Assembly (NCBI GenBank): GCA_028456385.1
Contig: JALNQF010000201.1
Location: 1-64,000 of the forward strand
Direction: 5' to 3'
Source of the DNA: Ophiosphaerella korrae
Lineage: Eukaryota; Ascomycota; Dothideomycetes; Pleosporales; Phaeosphaeriaceae
Length of the DNA: 64,000 bases
In this document: positions 1 through 12,356 of the stretch, in pieces
How the letters are laid out: every line of letters begins with the position of its first letter
Numbering within the stretch: the first letter of the stretch is position 1
Program-made: the position numbers and the translations under genes
Notes under the pieces: model-generated
What the model was told of the DNA's origin: nothing
Databases searched by the model: none
What the model saw: only the letters and a program-made list of their open reading frames with translations

Positions 1-2645
1 AAACAGCGTATATAATAGACCTACTAATAGAAGACTTAGAAAGGGAAGAGCCCTAGACCCTATTAATCTAGGCTAAAGGACTAGTACTAGATAAAGAGAC
101 TACTATAGCTTCCTCTAAAAGACTATAGAAAGTAAGAATTTTTATAAAACTAGACATCTAGAATACCTACTACTAGATTAGAATTAAGAAAGGCGATAAA
201 TAGAAAATAGCGTTTAGAATACAATATAGACTATATAAATACCTAGTTATACCCTTTAGCTTAATAAACGTACTAGCAGCCTTCTAAGAAAGAATAAATA
301 TAGTACTAAGAGAGTACTTAGATATATTTATATTTATATACTTAGATAATATCTTTATATTCTTAGAAATAGAAGAAGAATACGTATAGTATATATACAA
401 AGTGCTAGAAAAACTAGTAGAAAGTAAACTATTCTTTAAAATAAGAAAATGTAAATTCTATATAAAGGAAATAGACTTCCTTAGATTTATTATTAAACTA
501 GGAAAAATCAAGATTAATCTAGAAAAAATTAGATTAATTAACAAATAGCTAATACCTAAGAACCTAAAGGAAGTATAATAATTTTATAGCCTAGCTAACT
601 TTTACAAAAAGTTAATAGTAAGATAGTCTAAAGATATAGAACTAATAATAAGGCTTATAAAAAAGGATATACTATTTAAATAGATAAAGGAATATAACAA
701 AGTATTTAAGAAGATTAAAAAGAAGTTTATAGAAAACCTAGTTATTAGAATATATAACTTAGACCTACTAGTAATAGTAAAAATAGACGTATCTAATTTA
801 GTCTATAGAATAGCACTAATACAAGAAGACCTAAAGACTAAGAAAGAATATTTAGTTAAATACTTCTCTAAGAAAATAAAGCTAGTAGAGCTTAACTACC
901 TAATCTATAACAAAGAGATACTAGTAATCTATAAAGTATTTAAATAATAGAGAGTATACCTATAAAGAGTAAAATACTAAATAAAGGTCTATATAGACTA
1001 TAGGAATCTTATAGGATTTATACTAAATAAAGAACTAATATAATAATATATAAGATAGTAGGAATTTCTATTAATATTTAATATAGAAATTATATATATA
1101 AAAGAGAAAGATAACTAATTTATAGATACTCTTAGTAAAAGACTAGACTTATAGAAAGAAGTAAGCGCTACTAGTATAGTTCTAATTAAAAATAAAGAAG
1201 GATATTTAGTCTTAAATATACTTAAAATAGCTACAATACTTAAAAGAAAGAGTAGCGAGCTAGACAAATAGATTTAGGAAGAAACAAGAAAAGCCTCTAA
1301 AGAAATAAAAAAACTTAAAATCTAAGAAAGTCTTGTAAAAGCCTATAAAAGAACGTATATTCTAAGAAAAATATAAAGAGAATTTATATAATAGTTCTAT
1401 AAACTACTAGTATATAGATATTAAGGAATTAACAAAATACTAGATAGACTACTAAGAGATTATTATATCCTAAGAGTAAGACAACTAGTAATAGAAGTAC
1501 TACAAGATTATATAGAATACTAGAGAAATAAGTATAGTAGATATATACTATATAGAAAGCTATAACTAGTAAAAGTACTAGAATAACTATAAAGAGTTAT
1601 TATAATAGATTTTATTACAAAACTACCTAAGTTAAAAGACTTAATATTAGGAGTTAAGTATAATAGAATCCTAATAATAGTAGATAAACTTATAAAGTAC
1701 TTATACTTTAGACTATATAAAGAAAAAAGTAGGATAGAAGTTACTATATACTAGGTCCTAGGAATAGTAATTAGCTAATATAGACTACTAGATAAAATTA
1801 TTATAGATAGAGACGTAAGATTTATATTAAAACTATAGAGAACAATAATAGTACAATTAGGAATTAAATATACAATATCTACTATATACTACCTATAAAT
1901 AGATAGATAATTAGAAAGAATAAACTAGATAGTAGAATAGTACCTAAGATACTATCTTAACTACAACTAGAATAATTAGGTATAGTTACTACCTATAGTA
2001 TAGTTAGTATATAATAGCGCAAAGAATAAGATAATAAGAGTATTACTTTTTTTTATAAACTATAGATTTAACTCTAGTATATATATAATACTAAGACTAG
2101 AGATATCTTAGTCCTTAAAAAGAGAAAACTTTGCTAATAGACTTAAAGACATATATAAGTAATTAAGATAGGATGTAAAATTCCTATATAATTAAATAGT
2201 AAAGTACTATAATAAGAAATATAAAAAGGGACCCTAATTTAGAAAGAGAGAAAAAGTATAGTTAGTACAAAAAAATATTAAGAGTAAGAGACTAAGTTTA
2301 AAATTAGACTACGTTAAGATAGAACTATATAAAATTAAGGAAGAAGTTACGCTAGTTATATTTAAATTAAAACTACTAAATAAAATAAAGATATACCTAA
2401 CTTTCTACGTAGTACTACTTAAGATAGTACTATAAAACGTAGAACTACTAGTGTATAAAGTAGATACGTATAGAGAATAAGAAGAATAGGAAGTTAAAGA
2501 AATTCTAGTATACTAGTTCTATAATAGTAGGAACTACTACCTAGTAAAATAGATAGGTATAGACGAAAAAGGACAACTATAGGAAGAAATATAAGAACTA
2601 GAAAATAATCTTAACTACCTTAAGAAACTAGAAAACTTCTAAAGT
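1..2645 (+). mobile_element. RIP-degraded Ty3/Gypsy retrotransposon (pol, 3' part)
   Basis: No open frame survives, but translating through the stops recovers a Gypsy pol in order. Reverse transcriptase lies at about 120-480, with YKYLVIPFSLINVLAAF matching the family motif YLVMPFGLTNAPATF and a YLDN relic of the YLDD active site near 340-355. RNase H lies at about 720-1130 (relic KIDVSNLVYRIAL, then VKYFSKKIKLVELNY). Integrase runs from about 1380 to 2150, followed by a chromodomain-like tail to about 2640 (FYVVLLKIV, then YYLVKQIG). Most stops are TAA or TAG where the family has Gln or Trp, and the DNA is almost free of CA and TG dinucleotides and rich in TA, as C-to-T mutation by RIP predicts. 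The 5' part, including gag and the 5' LTR, lies outside the window. I could not delimit an LTR at the 3' end. Confidence 0.9.
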
Positions 2646-4349
2646 TAAAACCTTCTAGAATACTTTGCGGCGAGTTAAGAAAACTAATAATACTACTACT
2701 AGATAGAGAGGTAATAGGAGCGCTTAATATAATAGGAGCTAGAGTAGCCTCTACTATATTGTCTAAATCTAATTTAGCCTCTAAGGCATAAAACTATTTA
2801 GACAACTTAGCGTTATTATAAACCTTTATCTTATAAAGATACTTAATATAGGAATAAAGCTCTACTAGCTTATAAAGAGTTAACTTATACTTAGCTTTAG
2901 CTATAGCAAGCTATAACAATAATTGCGCTTAAGCTCTATTAATAGCTCGCCCTATACAACTTAGTAGAAAGAGACTATATAGAAATTAAACACTTATACT
3001 CTATAAGCGAAACTTTAGAAGAAATGTATTTATACTAAATATTAGTAAGGATACACTTATTATAGTGTTTACTATTATTTAAAGATATAAGGTAAGAAAG
3101 ACCTAATTTAGTATAACGACGACAAAGAAATATCTTAACCCTATTACGAATAATATAAGCTATAAGGAGAAGTTTATTGCGCTAGGATTAGGATAGTATA
3201 GAAAGTAATAAAGAGCTAATAATTAACAAAGATATAGGATTAATAACCTTAGCACTAGTACAGAGAAATAAGAGACTACGTAGAAGAGGGAATAGTGTTA
3301 TAGTAGTAATAAGGGAAACTAAGATAGAACTAATTAGTCTACGCTTAGCTACTGACGAAGTATAGGATAAGCAGGGTAACAACCTATAAGACAATAAGTC
3401 TAACTAGGAAGCTAACTACAACATAGACACGTGACGAATTTGTGAATTCGCGATCTTAGTAAACACGAAGCAACGAAGCCGCTAAGATATTATTACTATA
3501 TAGTTAGTAGAGATGTGCATTATTAGGATAGCATCGGTAATTTAATTATTGACTACGAGCGACAATACAAAGACAGTTGCGAAACATCTTCTATTGTTTA
3601 TAGCCTATTGCAGATTACTACACGAGCTTTTGTCATCACCTCACAATCCACCAACACCCATCCAGGCCATTAGGAAGTCGACCCTAGTGAGCCGGTAACA
3701 AGGTATATAGTAGCTCTACTTAAAACTACTTACTCTAGCTATAACGTTAGCCTCCTAGTAAAATTTAGATAGCCTAAATTACTTATAAGCCTCTACTTAT
3801 TACTCTACTACAAAATCTTATAATAATAGCTATTGTATGTAGCTCTGCAGCCTTATCTTTGAGATCGCAACTTTGGTGAGGGTGGGGCATCACGCGCACA
3901 GGCACGTTAGTTAAGAAGCTCTCGGCTAGACTCAGCTCCCAACGCGGGCGCAATACAAACCACGGTGTACGGCGTTCATATGCGACTGCGTGGCTCATTC
4001 GTACACACACGAACGCCAATCCAACCTTACATGGTCACGCTTGCTCAATCAACATGCGTACGAAAGGGAACATGCGCGGCATGCTGCGTGCGTCGTACGT
4101 CAAAGTTAATTATATGTAGAACAGACCTGACTTCATAGTTTGCACACGACATCGCAAGCTCAACAACTATCTCCAGTGATACGTCTCGTTCCTGTGAGTG
4201 AGCCCTTGCGTGTCAAGCATGTGAAGCTCCAAAAGCCGGCACTCGACAGAATCGCAGGCAGAAAACTACCATTATCAGCAAATAACCTTCGGGAGGAATC
4301 GGAGCAGCTTCGCGCTGAACGGACGAAACTCTCTGGCAATAACCCCAGA
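2646..4349. other. AT-rich tail of the RIP region and transition to normal DNA
   Basis: The AT-rich, TA-dominated composition continues to about 3420 with no recognisable protein, although a stretch near 3190-3360 could be the relic of another element. Base composition becomes normal after about 3420 with an intermediate patch at 3700-3840. An open frame without ATG occupies 4140-4349, directly upstream of and in frame with the trimethyllysine dioxygenase model; it may be 5' leader or a missed first exon. Confidence 0.5.
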
Positions 4350-5909
4350 ATGTATGACACCAAAGCAAACTCGTATGTAGGTACTTTGCCCGTTTGTATC
4401 ACGTTATCGGCGAAGGACGTAATCTGACAGTTGCCTTTTTATAGCATATTCGAATCAAAAATTCACTCGTGGAGAAGCCAACGAATCATGTTGTTCGATT
4501 TGGCAAAGGCAATATATGGGTGGAGGATAGAAAACTGTGAGTGACTTTCGCACACCTATTCAAATTGACTAACCTAGTGGTAGCCCTAATGTATGGTTGA
4601 GGTATGTTATAGTACCCTTATCATATCCCTCGCACTGCTTATTTGAATCCTAGAGACAACTGCCAATGCAGCAGCTGTGTTCACTCTTCGACAAAACAAA
4701 GACTACTAGACACCTTTTCGGTATGTGATCTTCCTCGAAATTGACAGCCTGCTAATGTACCAGATTCCTCTCGATCTCAACATTCAAAACCATTATTTAG
4801 AAAACAATATTTTAGCTATCGAATGTGAGTATAAGCTACCATGTCACGCTAAACCATTTCTTACAACTATAGGGAGCGACGGCCACAAGAGCGAATATAC
4901 TCGCGAATTTTTAAGCTGCACGGATGGGAAAATGCATAAAACAGCAATGCGTCAGGGGCTAGCAAGGTATTTTTCCTAAGCAAGCGGATGAACTTTCACT
5001 GATTACTGCAGTTTGCAACTGTGGGGTGCTTCAATCGAAGGCTGGGAGCCTAGCGTCTCATATGATTTCGAGAAAAGCGGGAGTAGTCTGAAAGACCTTC
5101 TCCAAAAAATTGTCCGTTGCAAAACCCGGCTATGATAGTCTGTATAACTGACCTGCTCACTGTAGCGCGAATTTGGCTTCTGCTACGTCACAGATGTGCC
5201 TCACGCTGACCCATCCGCCACTGAAGAGTTACTGAGACGTATCGGATTCATCCGAGAGACCCACTATGGTGGCTTTTACGACTTCACCGCGGATCTAGCC
5301 TCGCAAGACACAGCGTATACCAACATCGCACTAGAAGCACATACAGATAATACCTACTTCTCTGACCCTGCAGGCCTTCAAGCTTTCCATCTCCTCTCAC
5401 ACACTGATGGTGAGGGCGGTGCATCTCTGCTTGTCGACGGTTTCAAAGTTGCACGTGAACTATATAGCACAGACAGGGCAGCGTACAACATCTTGTCAAA
5501 CGTAAGATTGTCCGCGCACGCTTCCGGAAACGACGGTATTAGTATCCAGCCCTATCGCAGCTTTCCCGTTTTCGAGCATGATCCTCAAAACGGCCATCTA
5601 ATACGTATACGGTGGAACAACTCTGATCGTGCTGGGTTTGACATGCGCGTTGATCAGGTGGATATCTGGTACGATGCTGCGCGCAAGTTCGACGCCCTAT
5701 TAAAGAAGAAAGAAAACGAATATTGGCAACAGTTGGAGCCGGGCAAGGTGCTCATATTTGACAATTGGAGGGTGTTGCATGGGAGGAGCGCGTTTACAGG
5801 GAAGAGGCGGATTTGTGGAGGGTATATCAATAGGGACGACTGGATTAGTAAGTACAAGATGGAGGAGTTCGGCCAAAAAAAGGTTCTAGGACAGTTGGCA
5901 TCGATATGA
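4350..5909 (+). CDS. Trimethyllysine dioxygenase (carnitine biosynthesis)
   Basis: This Fe(II)/2-oxoglutarate enzyme hydroxylates N6-trimethyllysine, the first step of carnitine synthesis. Conserved exons can be read at 4350-4376, from 4445 (HVVRFGKGNIWVED), a short exon giving PNVWLR near 4590, then RDNCQCSSCVHS, SDGHKSEYTREFL, LWGASIEGWEP and finally REFGFCYVTDVP to the stop. The N-terminal domain carries the Cys-rich zinc site (CxCxxCxxxH) of the GBBH/TMLH family. The catalytic domain has the iron ligands HTD (in EAHTDNTYF) and the distal His in RVLHGRSAF, and the C-terminal family block VLIFDNWRVLHGR. There are at least five introns, one with the weak donor GTCCGT. The start is uncertain: 4350 is the first in-frame ATG, but the frame is open upstream to 4131 without ATG. 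Gamma-butyrobetaine dioxygenase is the alternative; the blocks FIRETHYGG and DTAYTNIAL favour TMLH. Confidence 0.87.
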
Positions 5910-6029
5910 AATGGCAATAACACAAAGAAAATGCATGTTGATACATCTTGCCTGTCTTGGCACCTTTGAGCCTATGTACAGAAGCTGTGATAAAATTGCT
6001 CCTGGTCGTCTTCTCCTTGATACCTGCGC

Positions 6030-6791
6030 TCATCGCCCCTCCCGAGCGGCCCTTTCTTGCTCCAATTCCAGTTCGGCTTGCTGGTAGTACTTCGCTGTGT
6101 CAACTCCGTGGTAGGGGTGGTTCACAAAGTTTGGCCAGATAAGGACGTGTGCGAAAGTCGCTGAGTATCGCGAGTTTCTGTGAGCAACACCCTGCATGTA
6201 CTCGGCCACCTCGGAGGTGCCGTAAAGCGGCTCGCCCTTCTTCACCTTGTCGACCATTTCCCTCATATCCATCTCAACCTCGCGGCGATTCTCAAAGGCT
6301 CCATAAAAGCGCACTATTCACATGATTATTAGCGGTAACCCCGCGGAGCGATGGTCCTATCGTAGACAAAGAAAAGCAAACATACTGCAGGACCTAGTAT
6401 AGGCATACATGAAGGCTCCAGTAACACCAATTGCTCCGCTCAGTCGCATGATTGGCGCGAAGCCACCCTTGCCAACAAATGAAGGCGAGACCTTCTCCCA
6501 GTAAAGCATCAATGCAGGGCTCGTTGCACCAATTGCGGCTCCGGCTGCCCAGTCTGACGGGCGAGTATATCGCATTACTCGTTTGAAGTGCCTGATTTCC
6601 GTAAGTGGCTGTATATTTCAGAAAGTGTTTCGAGAGCGTACGGGTCATTATCGATGAGCTATCAGATATCAGTCATATGCTACCATTTTCTGCTCGGATG
6701 AGGGCCAATTGCTCACAGGATACTCTCCAGTAGGAACCTTATCCGGCACAACAGCCTGGTGCCTAACTCCTTCATCTTGTGAGGTCGACAT
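6030..6791 (-). CDS. NADH-ubiquinone oxidoreductase 21 kDa subunit (complex I)
   Basis: This is an accessory subunit of respiratory complex I in the mitochondrial inner membrane. Four exons (6717-6791, 6642-6658, 6386-6591, 6030-6313) give 193 residues, matching the family size of about 21 kDa. The conserved N-terminal block LIDNDPHFKRVMRYTRPSDW is rebuilt only when the 17-nt second exon is used. A hydrophobic stretch (PSDWAAGAAIGATSPALMLY, then GAIGVTGAFMYAYT) is followed by a charged C-terminal domain (YGAFENRREVEMDMREMVDK, then FAHVLIWPNFVNHPYHGV), the order expected for the N-terminal and C-terminal domains of this fungal family. The gene is divergent from the Aquarius homologue with 236 bp between start codons, so they probably share a promoter region. 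Confidence 0.9.
6642..6658 (-). other. 17-nt second exon of the complex I subunit gene
   Basis: The exon encodes LIDNDP up to phase 2 and is flanked by a GTGAGC donor at 6716 and a GTACGC donor at 6641. Skipping it would break the frame and remove the conserved DPHFKR block. Gene predictors often lose exons this short. Confidence 0.75.
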
Positions 6792-7027
6792 TGTGCTGGA
6801 GTGGATCGAATTGCCGAATCGCTATGCCTGATGGCACGAAGTGAGGTTGAGGGCCAAGTCGTGTGGTCATAGCGCCCGAGCTCCTTCTGCGCGCCTGCTC
6901 ATCGCTCCTGCAACTTTTCTCTTGGCGCGTCATGCGACTGACGAAACCGCGACAAACAATGAGCGCGCAACCCATTTGCGCCGTCATAACACTGCATAAA
7001 CGATAATTGTGGAAGAGATCCTGCGAT
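6792..7027. promoter_or_regulatory. Bidirectional promoter interval, complex I subunit / Aquarius
   Basis: The 236 bp between the two divergent start codons must contain both 5' leaders and core promoters. I see no clear TATA box. The region is otherwise unremarkable. Confidence 0.5.
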
Positions 7028-10000
7028 ATGGAAGATATAGACCAACAACAATCGGCGAGCGCACGACACGGTGCCAATGCTTCGCATGCGACCGAAACCT
7101 CCAACATACATGCGCGCCCAACCGTTGCCGACTTGCATGGAGACAACCACTTTGCCCAAGTTGCGAGAAAAAACTGGTTAACGGCAAAAAGGACGCCCAA
7201 AGTCCGGCCAGAGGTAGTCAAGAAAGAGCTATGGGATGAGTTAGAGAAAGTGGACTTTGCTTGCTCGTCGTTGCTCCTCTTGGAGAATCTGCAGCTGTTG
7301 GAGAGGTATCTGTGGCCAGCCTTCACTGAGGATGCATCGAACTACCATCATTTGCTTCTAGCGCTCATGGTTAATGTTAAGAGGAGGGAGAATCTGCCAT
7401 CATGGGGTAAGGCGCCTCCAAACAAGGAGAAAGCATTGCTAACATGGCGTAGAACACTTCTCAAGCAAACCTGCTGATTTCTCATCTTTCTTCCATCGCA
7501 TACTGTCCATGACCGTTGACCCTGCGCAACCTCCCAAGATCCGCACACAGCTTGTGACATTCGTTATTGGCGCCTTCCAGTCACTGGACAGCGGTCTAGT
7601 TCGAAAGGAGTGTGCCCCCCTTGTTGGCATATCGATATGGCATAACCTACACTCGGACCCTATACGGGAAAATTACTTCGAGGAGCACCAGATGTTGCGC
7701 AAGGCGTGGAGGGCGACATCGAAGCGATTCGACTCTAGCGACGAAGCCCTTCAAGCAAGGCTGCGGTTTGAGAGATCATGGCTCTACACGTTGATCCTGG
7801 ACTTCATAGATCGCCTATACAATAGCACCACCAAGGAACAGAGAAAAGATAACCTGGGGTACTGCGAGCGCTTCATGGAACTACTGACTGACCTCAACAG
7901 CCAACTGCCAACAAGAAGATATGTGAACACCTTGGTCCGAGATCTCAATCTCCTTCCAGCGATTATCCTGTCGCCAATGTATACAGATGAGGACAACGGT
8001 CTGTTCCGGGATCTCTACAACCTTCTGAGCCATTTTGCAAATTTTCCAATTGAGGATCAGACTGGTAAGCAGCTCTCAAAGCTAGAATACGATCAGCAAC
8101 ACTACGGCATTTTGGCAAAGTTACAGCGAACAGGCTATGCGGCATTCCAGGAGAAGCTTCAGTTGATGGCGCTGGCAAACTATGGTAGCATAGGCAACCG
8201 AGAAGAGCTGGAAGGCCATCTTCGATCGCTGGGCGATGACGAGCTGGTACAGCTTTGCTCACTCATGGGGTTGAGGACAGACTACCCAAGTTCAACTTTC
8301 CTTGTCCGAGACCGAGCTTTCTATATGGAGACGCTGTTTTCACTGGTTGAGCAAAGGCCTACGTTCAAGGACACCGTTCGCGATATGCCCATACTGCCAA
8401 CGGAGAAAATACTATATGAGATAACCTTCCTAAGAAACGAGTCTTATAACGGCTCCAGGCCACTCGCAATACCTAAGCTAAATCTCCAATACCTGACGAT
8501 GGGTGATTTCTTGTGGAGATCATTTATCCTTTATCGCGCCGAGGCGCTTTACGGCATTCGAAAAGATATAGAGGATGTTGTAAAGAAGGTAAAGCCTCGT
8601 GGGAAAGGTGTTAACACGAAGTTTGGTGGCGTATCCAAGATGTCTCTGCCGATTATGCAGCCAGCAGTCGTTGACGTAGCTCCATCCAACGTTGGAGAGG
8701 ATCACCCTGCGTATGTCCGAGCAGAGATCATTCTCGATGTCAGCCGACTTCAGTTTGGGGTACGAAGAGAGTGGGAGCAACTTAAGCCGGACGACGTGAT
8801 TTTCCTGGTTGCTATCGAAGGCCAAGACGATGTGCCCATGCGGAATGGTCACCACACTGGTTTAGACACCGGAGAGTCACTCGGCCTCCACAAACTAAGA
8901 TGTGCTCAGGTGGTTCAGGTGCTGGACGAAAATGGACGACAACTTCGCGAGCAAGCCCAGGCCGATGGATTCGTGGCTCGTGCTCGACAACGGCGGCTCC
9001 TCGTCAATATCGATGCGAAGCAATACAAACATGACATGGACAACACTGCCGAAGGCCGACCGAACGTATATGAACACATCAATCACGTTGTACGTCGGCG
9101 AGGGCGGGAAAATAACTTCCTTCCGATCCTAGAGTCGATCAAACGCTTAACGCTTTCGGACATTCCAGCTCCATCATGGCTGCAGGAAGTCTTCCTAGGA
9201 TATGGTGATCCTGCATCTGCATCGTACCAACGCCTCCACAACCGACTCCAGTCAATAGATTTCCGAGACACCTTTTTGGATTGGCAACACCTGATCGAAT
9301 CCCTGCCTGGCAAGTCTATTGAACCGCACGAGGAGGCACAGACATCTTTTGGGCCCCCATACGTCGTGCAGTATCCTGCAGTAGTTGAACCAGAGATTGC
9401 CCCTGCACGACCTTCGAAAAAGCGGCGTCGCGACCAGGTCGAGGTTGAACAGCCTTTGCATGAGTCGCTGCATGTCTCCACATACCGGCCGCCAAACATG
9501 GGGCCGTATCCTGCTGATGCTCTCAAGCTGAACTCAGTGCGCTTCACCCCTGCACAGATCGATGCCATCACTTCTGGAACGCAGCCTGGCTTAACGGTCG
9601 TGCTCGGACCCCCGGGCACCGGAAAGACGGACGTTGCGACCCAAATTATATCCAATATATATCACAACTTCCCGGACCAGCGGACATTACTCGTAGCGCA
9701 CAGCAACCAAGCCTTGAACCAACTGTTCCAAAAGATCGTGGCGCTTGATATCGATGAGCGGCATTTGCTACGTCTAGGCCATGGTGAAGAGGACTTACAG
9801 ACAAGCGCCAGCTACAGCAAACATGGCCGTGTAGAATCATTTCTTGAACGAGGACAGTACTACTTGTCTGAAGTTGATCGTTTGGCGAAGAACTTCGGCG
9901 CGCCTGGGGCTCATGGTAGCTCGTGCGAGACTGCAGATTACTTCAATCTTGTCTATGTTAAGCCAGCATGGACACAATACTGGGACAGTGTTTCATCTGA

Positions 10001-11527
10001 AGATACCAGCGTTGATCAAATAGTCTCTGATTTCCCATTCAAAGACTACTTCGTAAATGCACCTCAACCACTGTTCCCATCAGCAGCAGACCGTAGCCAG
10101 ATCCTGGACATCGCACAAGGCTGCTATCGCCATGTCCAGAAGATCTTCACCGAGCTCGAGGACATTCGTCCCTTTGAAATCCTCCGCAATCCGCGTGACA
10201 AGGCGAACTACTTATTGGTGAAGGAGGCACGTATCATTGCCATGACTTCAACACATGCTGCCATGCGAAGACAGGAGATTGCATCGTTAGGTTTCCATTA
10301 CGATAATGTGATTATGGAGGAAGCAGCTCAGGTCACAGAGATCGAGAACTTCATTCCACTTGCGCTGCAGAACCCTCAAAATGGGGAACTGCCGTTGCAG
10401 CGTATCGTCCTCTGTGGCGATCATCTCCAGAATTCGCCCATCATCCAGAACCTGGCATTCAGACAGTACGCCAATCTTGAGCAGTCTCTATTCCAACGCC
10501 TCGTGCGTCTTGGTGTACCAACGATCATGCTCGATCAACAAGGTCGTGCGCGTGCATCGCTGGCTGAGCTGTACAAGTGGCGGTACTCCAAACTCGAGAA
10601 CCTACCATCAGTGCTCTCATCTCCAGAATTCCAGATCGCCAACGCAGGCTTCAAGTACGATTACCAGTTCATTAATGTGCCTGATTACAAAGGCAAAGGC
10701 GAACAGGAAGTATCGCCGCATGTCCTAGCCAATGAGGGTGAGGCCGAATATGCTGTTGCAATTTTCCAATACATGCGGTTGCTAGGTTACCCAGCAAATA
10801 AGATTTCCATCTTGACTACATATGCTGGGCAGAAAAATTTAATAGGAGAGGTGCTGGCCAGAAGATGTAAAGGTAATCCACTGACGGGAATGCCGAAGAT
10901 AGTCGCGACTGTGGACAAGTATCAAGGAGAGCAAAACGATTGTAAGTCAAGCCCGCCCTCCAAACCATGCCCACCCATGCCTAACAACGAACAGACGTCA
11001 TTCTCTCCTTAGTCCGCACCTGTAGCACTGGCTACCTACGCGACATTCGCCGTCTCACCGTCGCGCTTTCCCGTGCCCGCCTCGGCCTCTACATCCTCGG
11101 CCGCCGCTCCGTTTTCGAATCTGTCTTCGAACTCAAACCCGCCTTCGACATCCTCTTCCAACGCCCCACCACCCTCTCCCTAGTCACCGACGAAATGTAC
11201 GGCGAAACCTCGCGTCCAGCCAATACGCAGGACATCGAAGGCGAGGCCGCCATGGAGGGAGTAGAGCATCTAGGCAAGTACGTGTACGACATGCAAAACG
11301 CAAAGTTCGAGGCGCTCAAGGCGAATGGCGGACAATTGCCTACGCGCGAGATCAGCATGCGGGATGCGCAGGACACGGCTGTTGATGTGGACGATGATGG
11401 AGAGGAGAATGTGCTTATTCCTGAGGAGGCAGGCGTTGCCTATGGGAGTAATGATGAGGAATTGGAGGTTAGGCGGAGTGCGAGGCATTTGGAAGTTCAG
11501 AGCACGAATACTGTAAACATAGAATAA
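7028..11527 (+). CDS. Aquarius/Cwf11-type intron-binding spliceosomal helicase
   Basis: This SF1 RNA helicase joins the activated spliceosome and contacts the intron near the branch point. Three exons (7028-7406, 7453-10941, 10995-11527) give 1466 residues. The first junction rebuilds the conserved NLPSWEHFSSKPADFSSFFH. The N-terminal ARM-like scaffold contains SLDSGLVRKECAPLVGISIW. The helicase core has Walker [10 protein letters not shown] at about residue 845, HSNQALNQLFQKI, DIDERHLLRLGHGEEDL, the Walker B variant MEEAAQ, GDHLQNSPI and QGRARASLAELYKWRY. Motif VI follows the second intron (RRLTVALSRARLGLYILGR). The acidic C-terminal tail is poorly conserved, as usual. ATG 7028 is the first in-frame ATG. 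GDHLQNSPI differs from GDHHQLPPV of human Aquarius; I believe this is a fungal-wide variant rather than a defect. Confidence 0.95.
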
Positions 11528-11891
11528 GTTTCTTAGGTGTCTTTTGTCAGCTGTCGTTCGTGGGATGGCTGGAAGTAGTATAGTTATGAGTGCGTGGGCA
11601 CTTGATTGCGCGCTTATTGGCATTTATGGGAGTTTATTGCGTTTTGGCAGAATGATGAAGATGGTTCCTGCATGAGCGCAAAGTTTGGCTTTCAGTGTAT
11701 GCACTACATATAATCGTGTTTCCTCAAGAGCCTAAGTCTTCATCTACCACCATTCTCATGTGGTTCAGTTTTCACTGATGTATTGCGAGCCGTCACCCCC
11801 TGTTCGAGCCTCGGGCTCGAGTACGACTTTTTCGTTTTACCACAATGATATGAAAAATAGTGCAAAAAATGAAGAAAAAAAAACATATACC
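11528..11891. other. Intergenic, Aquarius 3' flank to tRNA
   Basis: I see no gene here. The A9 run at 11875-11883 reads as a T9 run downstream of the minus-strand tRNA and is the probable Pol III terminator. Confidence 0.5.
11875..11883 (-). terminator. Pol III oligo-T terminator of the tRNA
   Basis: Nine consecutive T on the minus strand lie 8 nt beyond the 3' end of the mature tRNA, the usual distance and length for RNA polymerase III termination. Confidence 0.75.
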
Positions 11892-11962
11892 GACACCAGT
11901 GAGACTCGAACTCACAATCTTTGCCACCGGAAAGCAACGCCTTACCATTAGGCCATGGTGCC
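11892..11962 (-). tRNA. tRNA-Arg, anticodon CCG
   Basis: The minus strand folds into a complete 71-nt cloverleaf without an intron. The acceptor stem GGCACCA pairs with TGGTGTC (one G-U). The D arm contains GGCCTAATGGTAAGGC, the anticodon stem TTGCT pairs with GGCAA around the seven-base loop TTCCGGT, giving anticodon CCG (reads CGG, Arg), the variable loop is AGATT, and the T arm is GTGAG-TTCGAGT-CTCAC. The T-arm box B GTTCGAGTC is intact. Confidence 0.93.
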
Positions 11963-12019
11963 CGACTCTGACTAATTGAAAATTTTGATAATTATAACCA
12001 ATCGTGTTTACTAAGTCAT

Positions 12020-12063
12020 TTGTGCTAATGGAAAACAACCTCTTACTATTAGACCGTTGTGCC
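12020..12063 (-). pseudogene. Decayed 5' half of a tRNA, near-copy of the adjacent tRNA-Arg
   Basis: On the minus strand this segment starts GGCACAACGGTCTAATAG and matches the D-arm and anticodon-side half of the tRNA 58 bp away, in the same orientation, at roughly 80 percent identity by eye. Several of the differences are transitions (GGCC to GGTC, AATGG to AATAG). The T arm and 3' acceptor strand are not recognisable, so it is not a functional tRNA. Confidence 0.6.
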
Positions 12064-12356
12064 TAGCTAAATCGATCAAGTTTCATAAGACGTACCAACG
12101 GACAACAACACCGATGGACATACTTAGGGATTCAGCTTGTCGGCGTTTGTGCAAGGGCACCGACTGCCAAGACCGGCGCTAAGTAATCGCGGGAGCTTCC
12201 AGTGTTCGTAATCCGTAGCTGCCTCCAAACAACACAAAACAGACCCATCTTCAACCTCTTCTTACTTGCGACTCTCCTCCGATCGCTCGCATACCCTCAC
12301 TATCACACGTAGCACACCCATAGCTGTGTTCGCTTAATTCGCCCCACACCGCCATC

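Noticed and set aside
3188..3394. Minus-strand frame of 68 codons in the AT-rich tail, and a plus-strand relic NKRLRRRGN resembling the end of a pogo transposase
   Set aside because: The DNA is RIP-mutated, the minus frame has no protein-like character, and the resemblance is too short to call an element.
3783..4019. Minus-strand frame of 78 codons with protein-like N-terminus
   Set aside because: No family, no splice support and the second half runs into AT-rich DNA.
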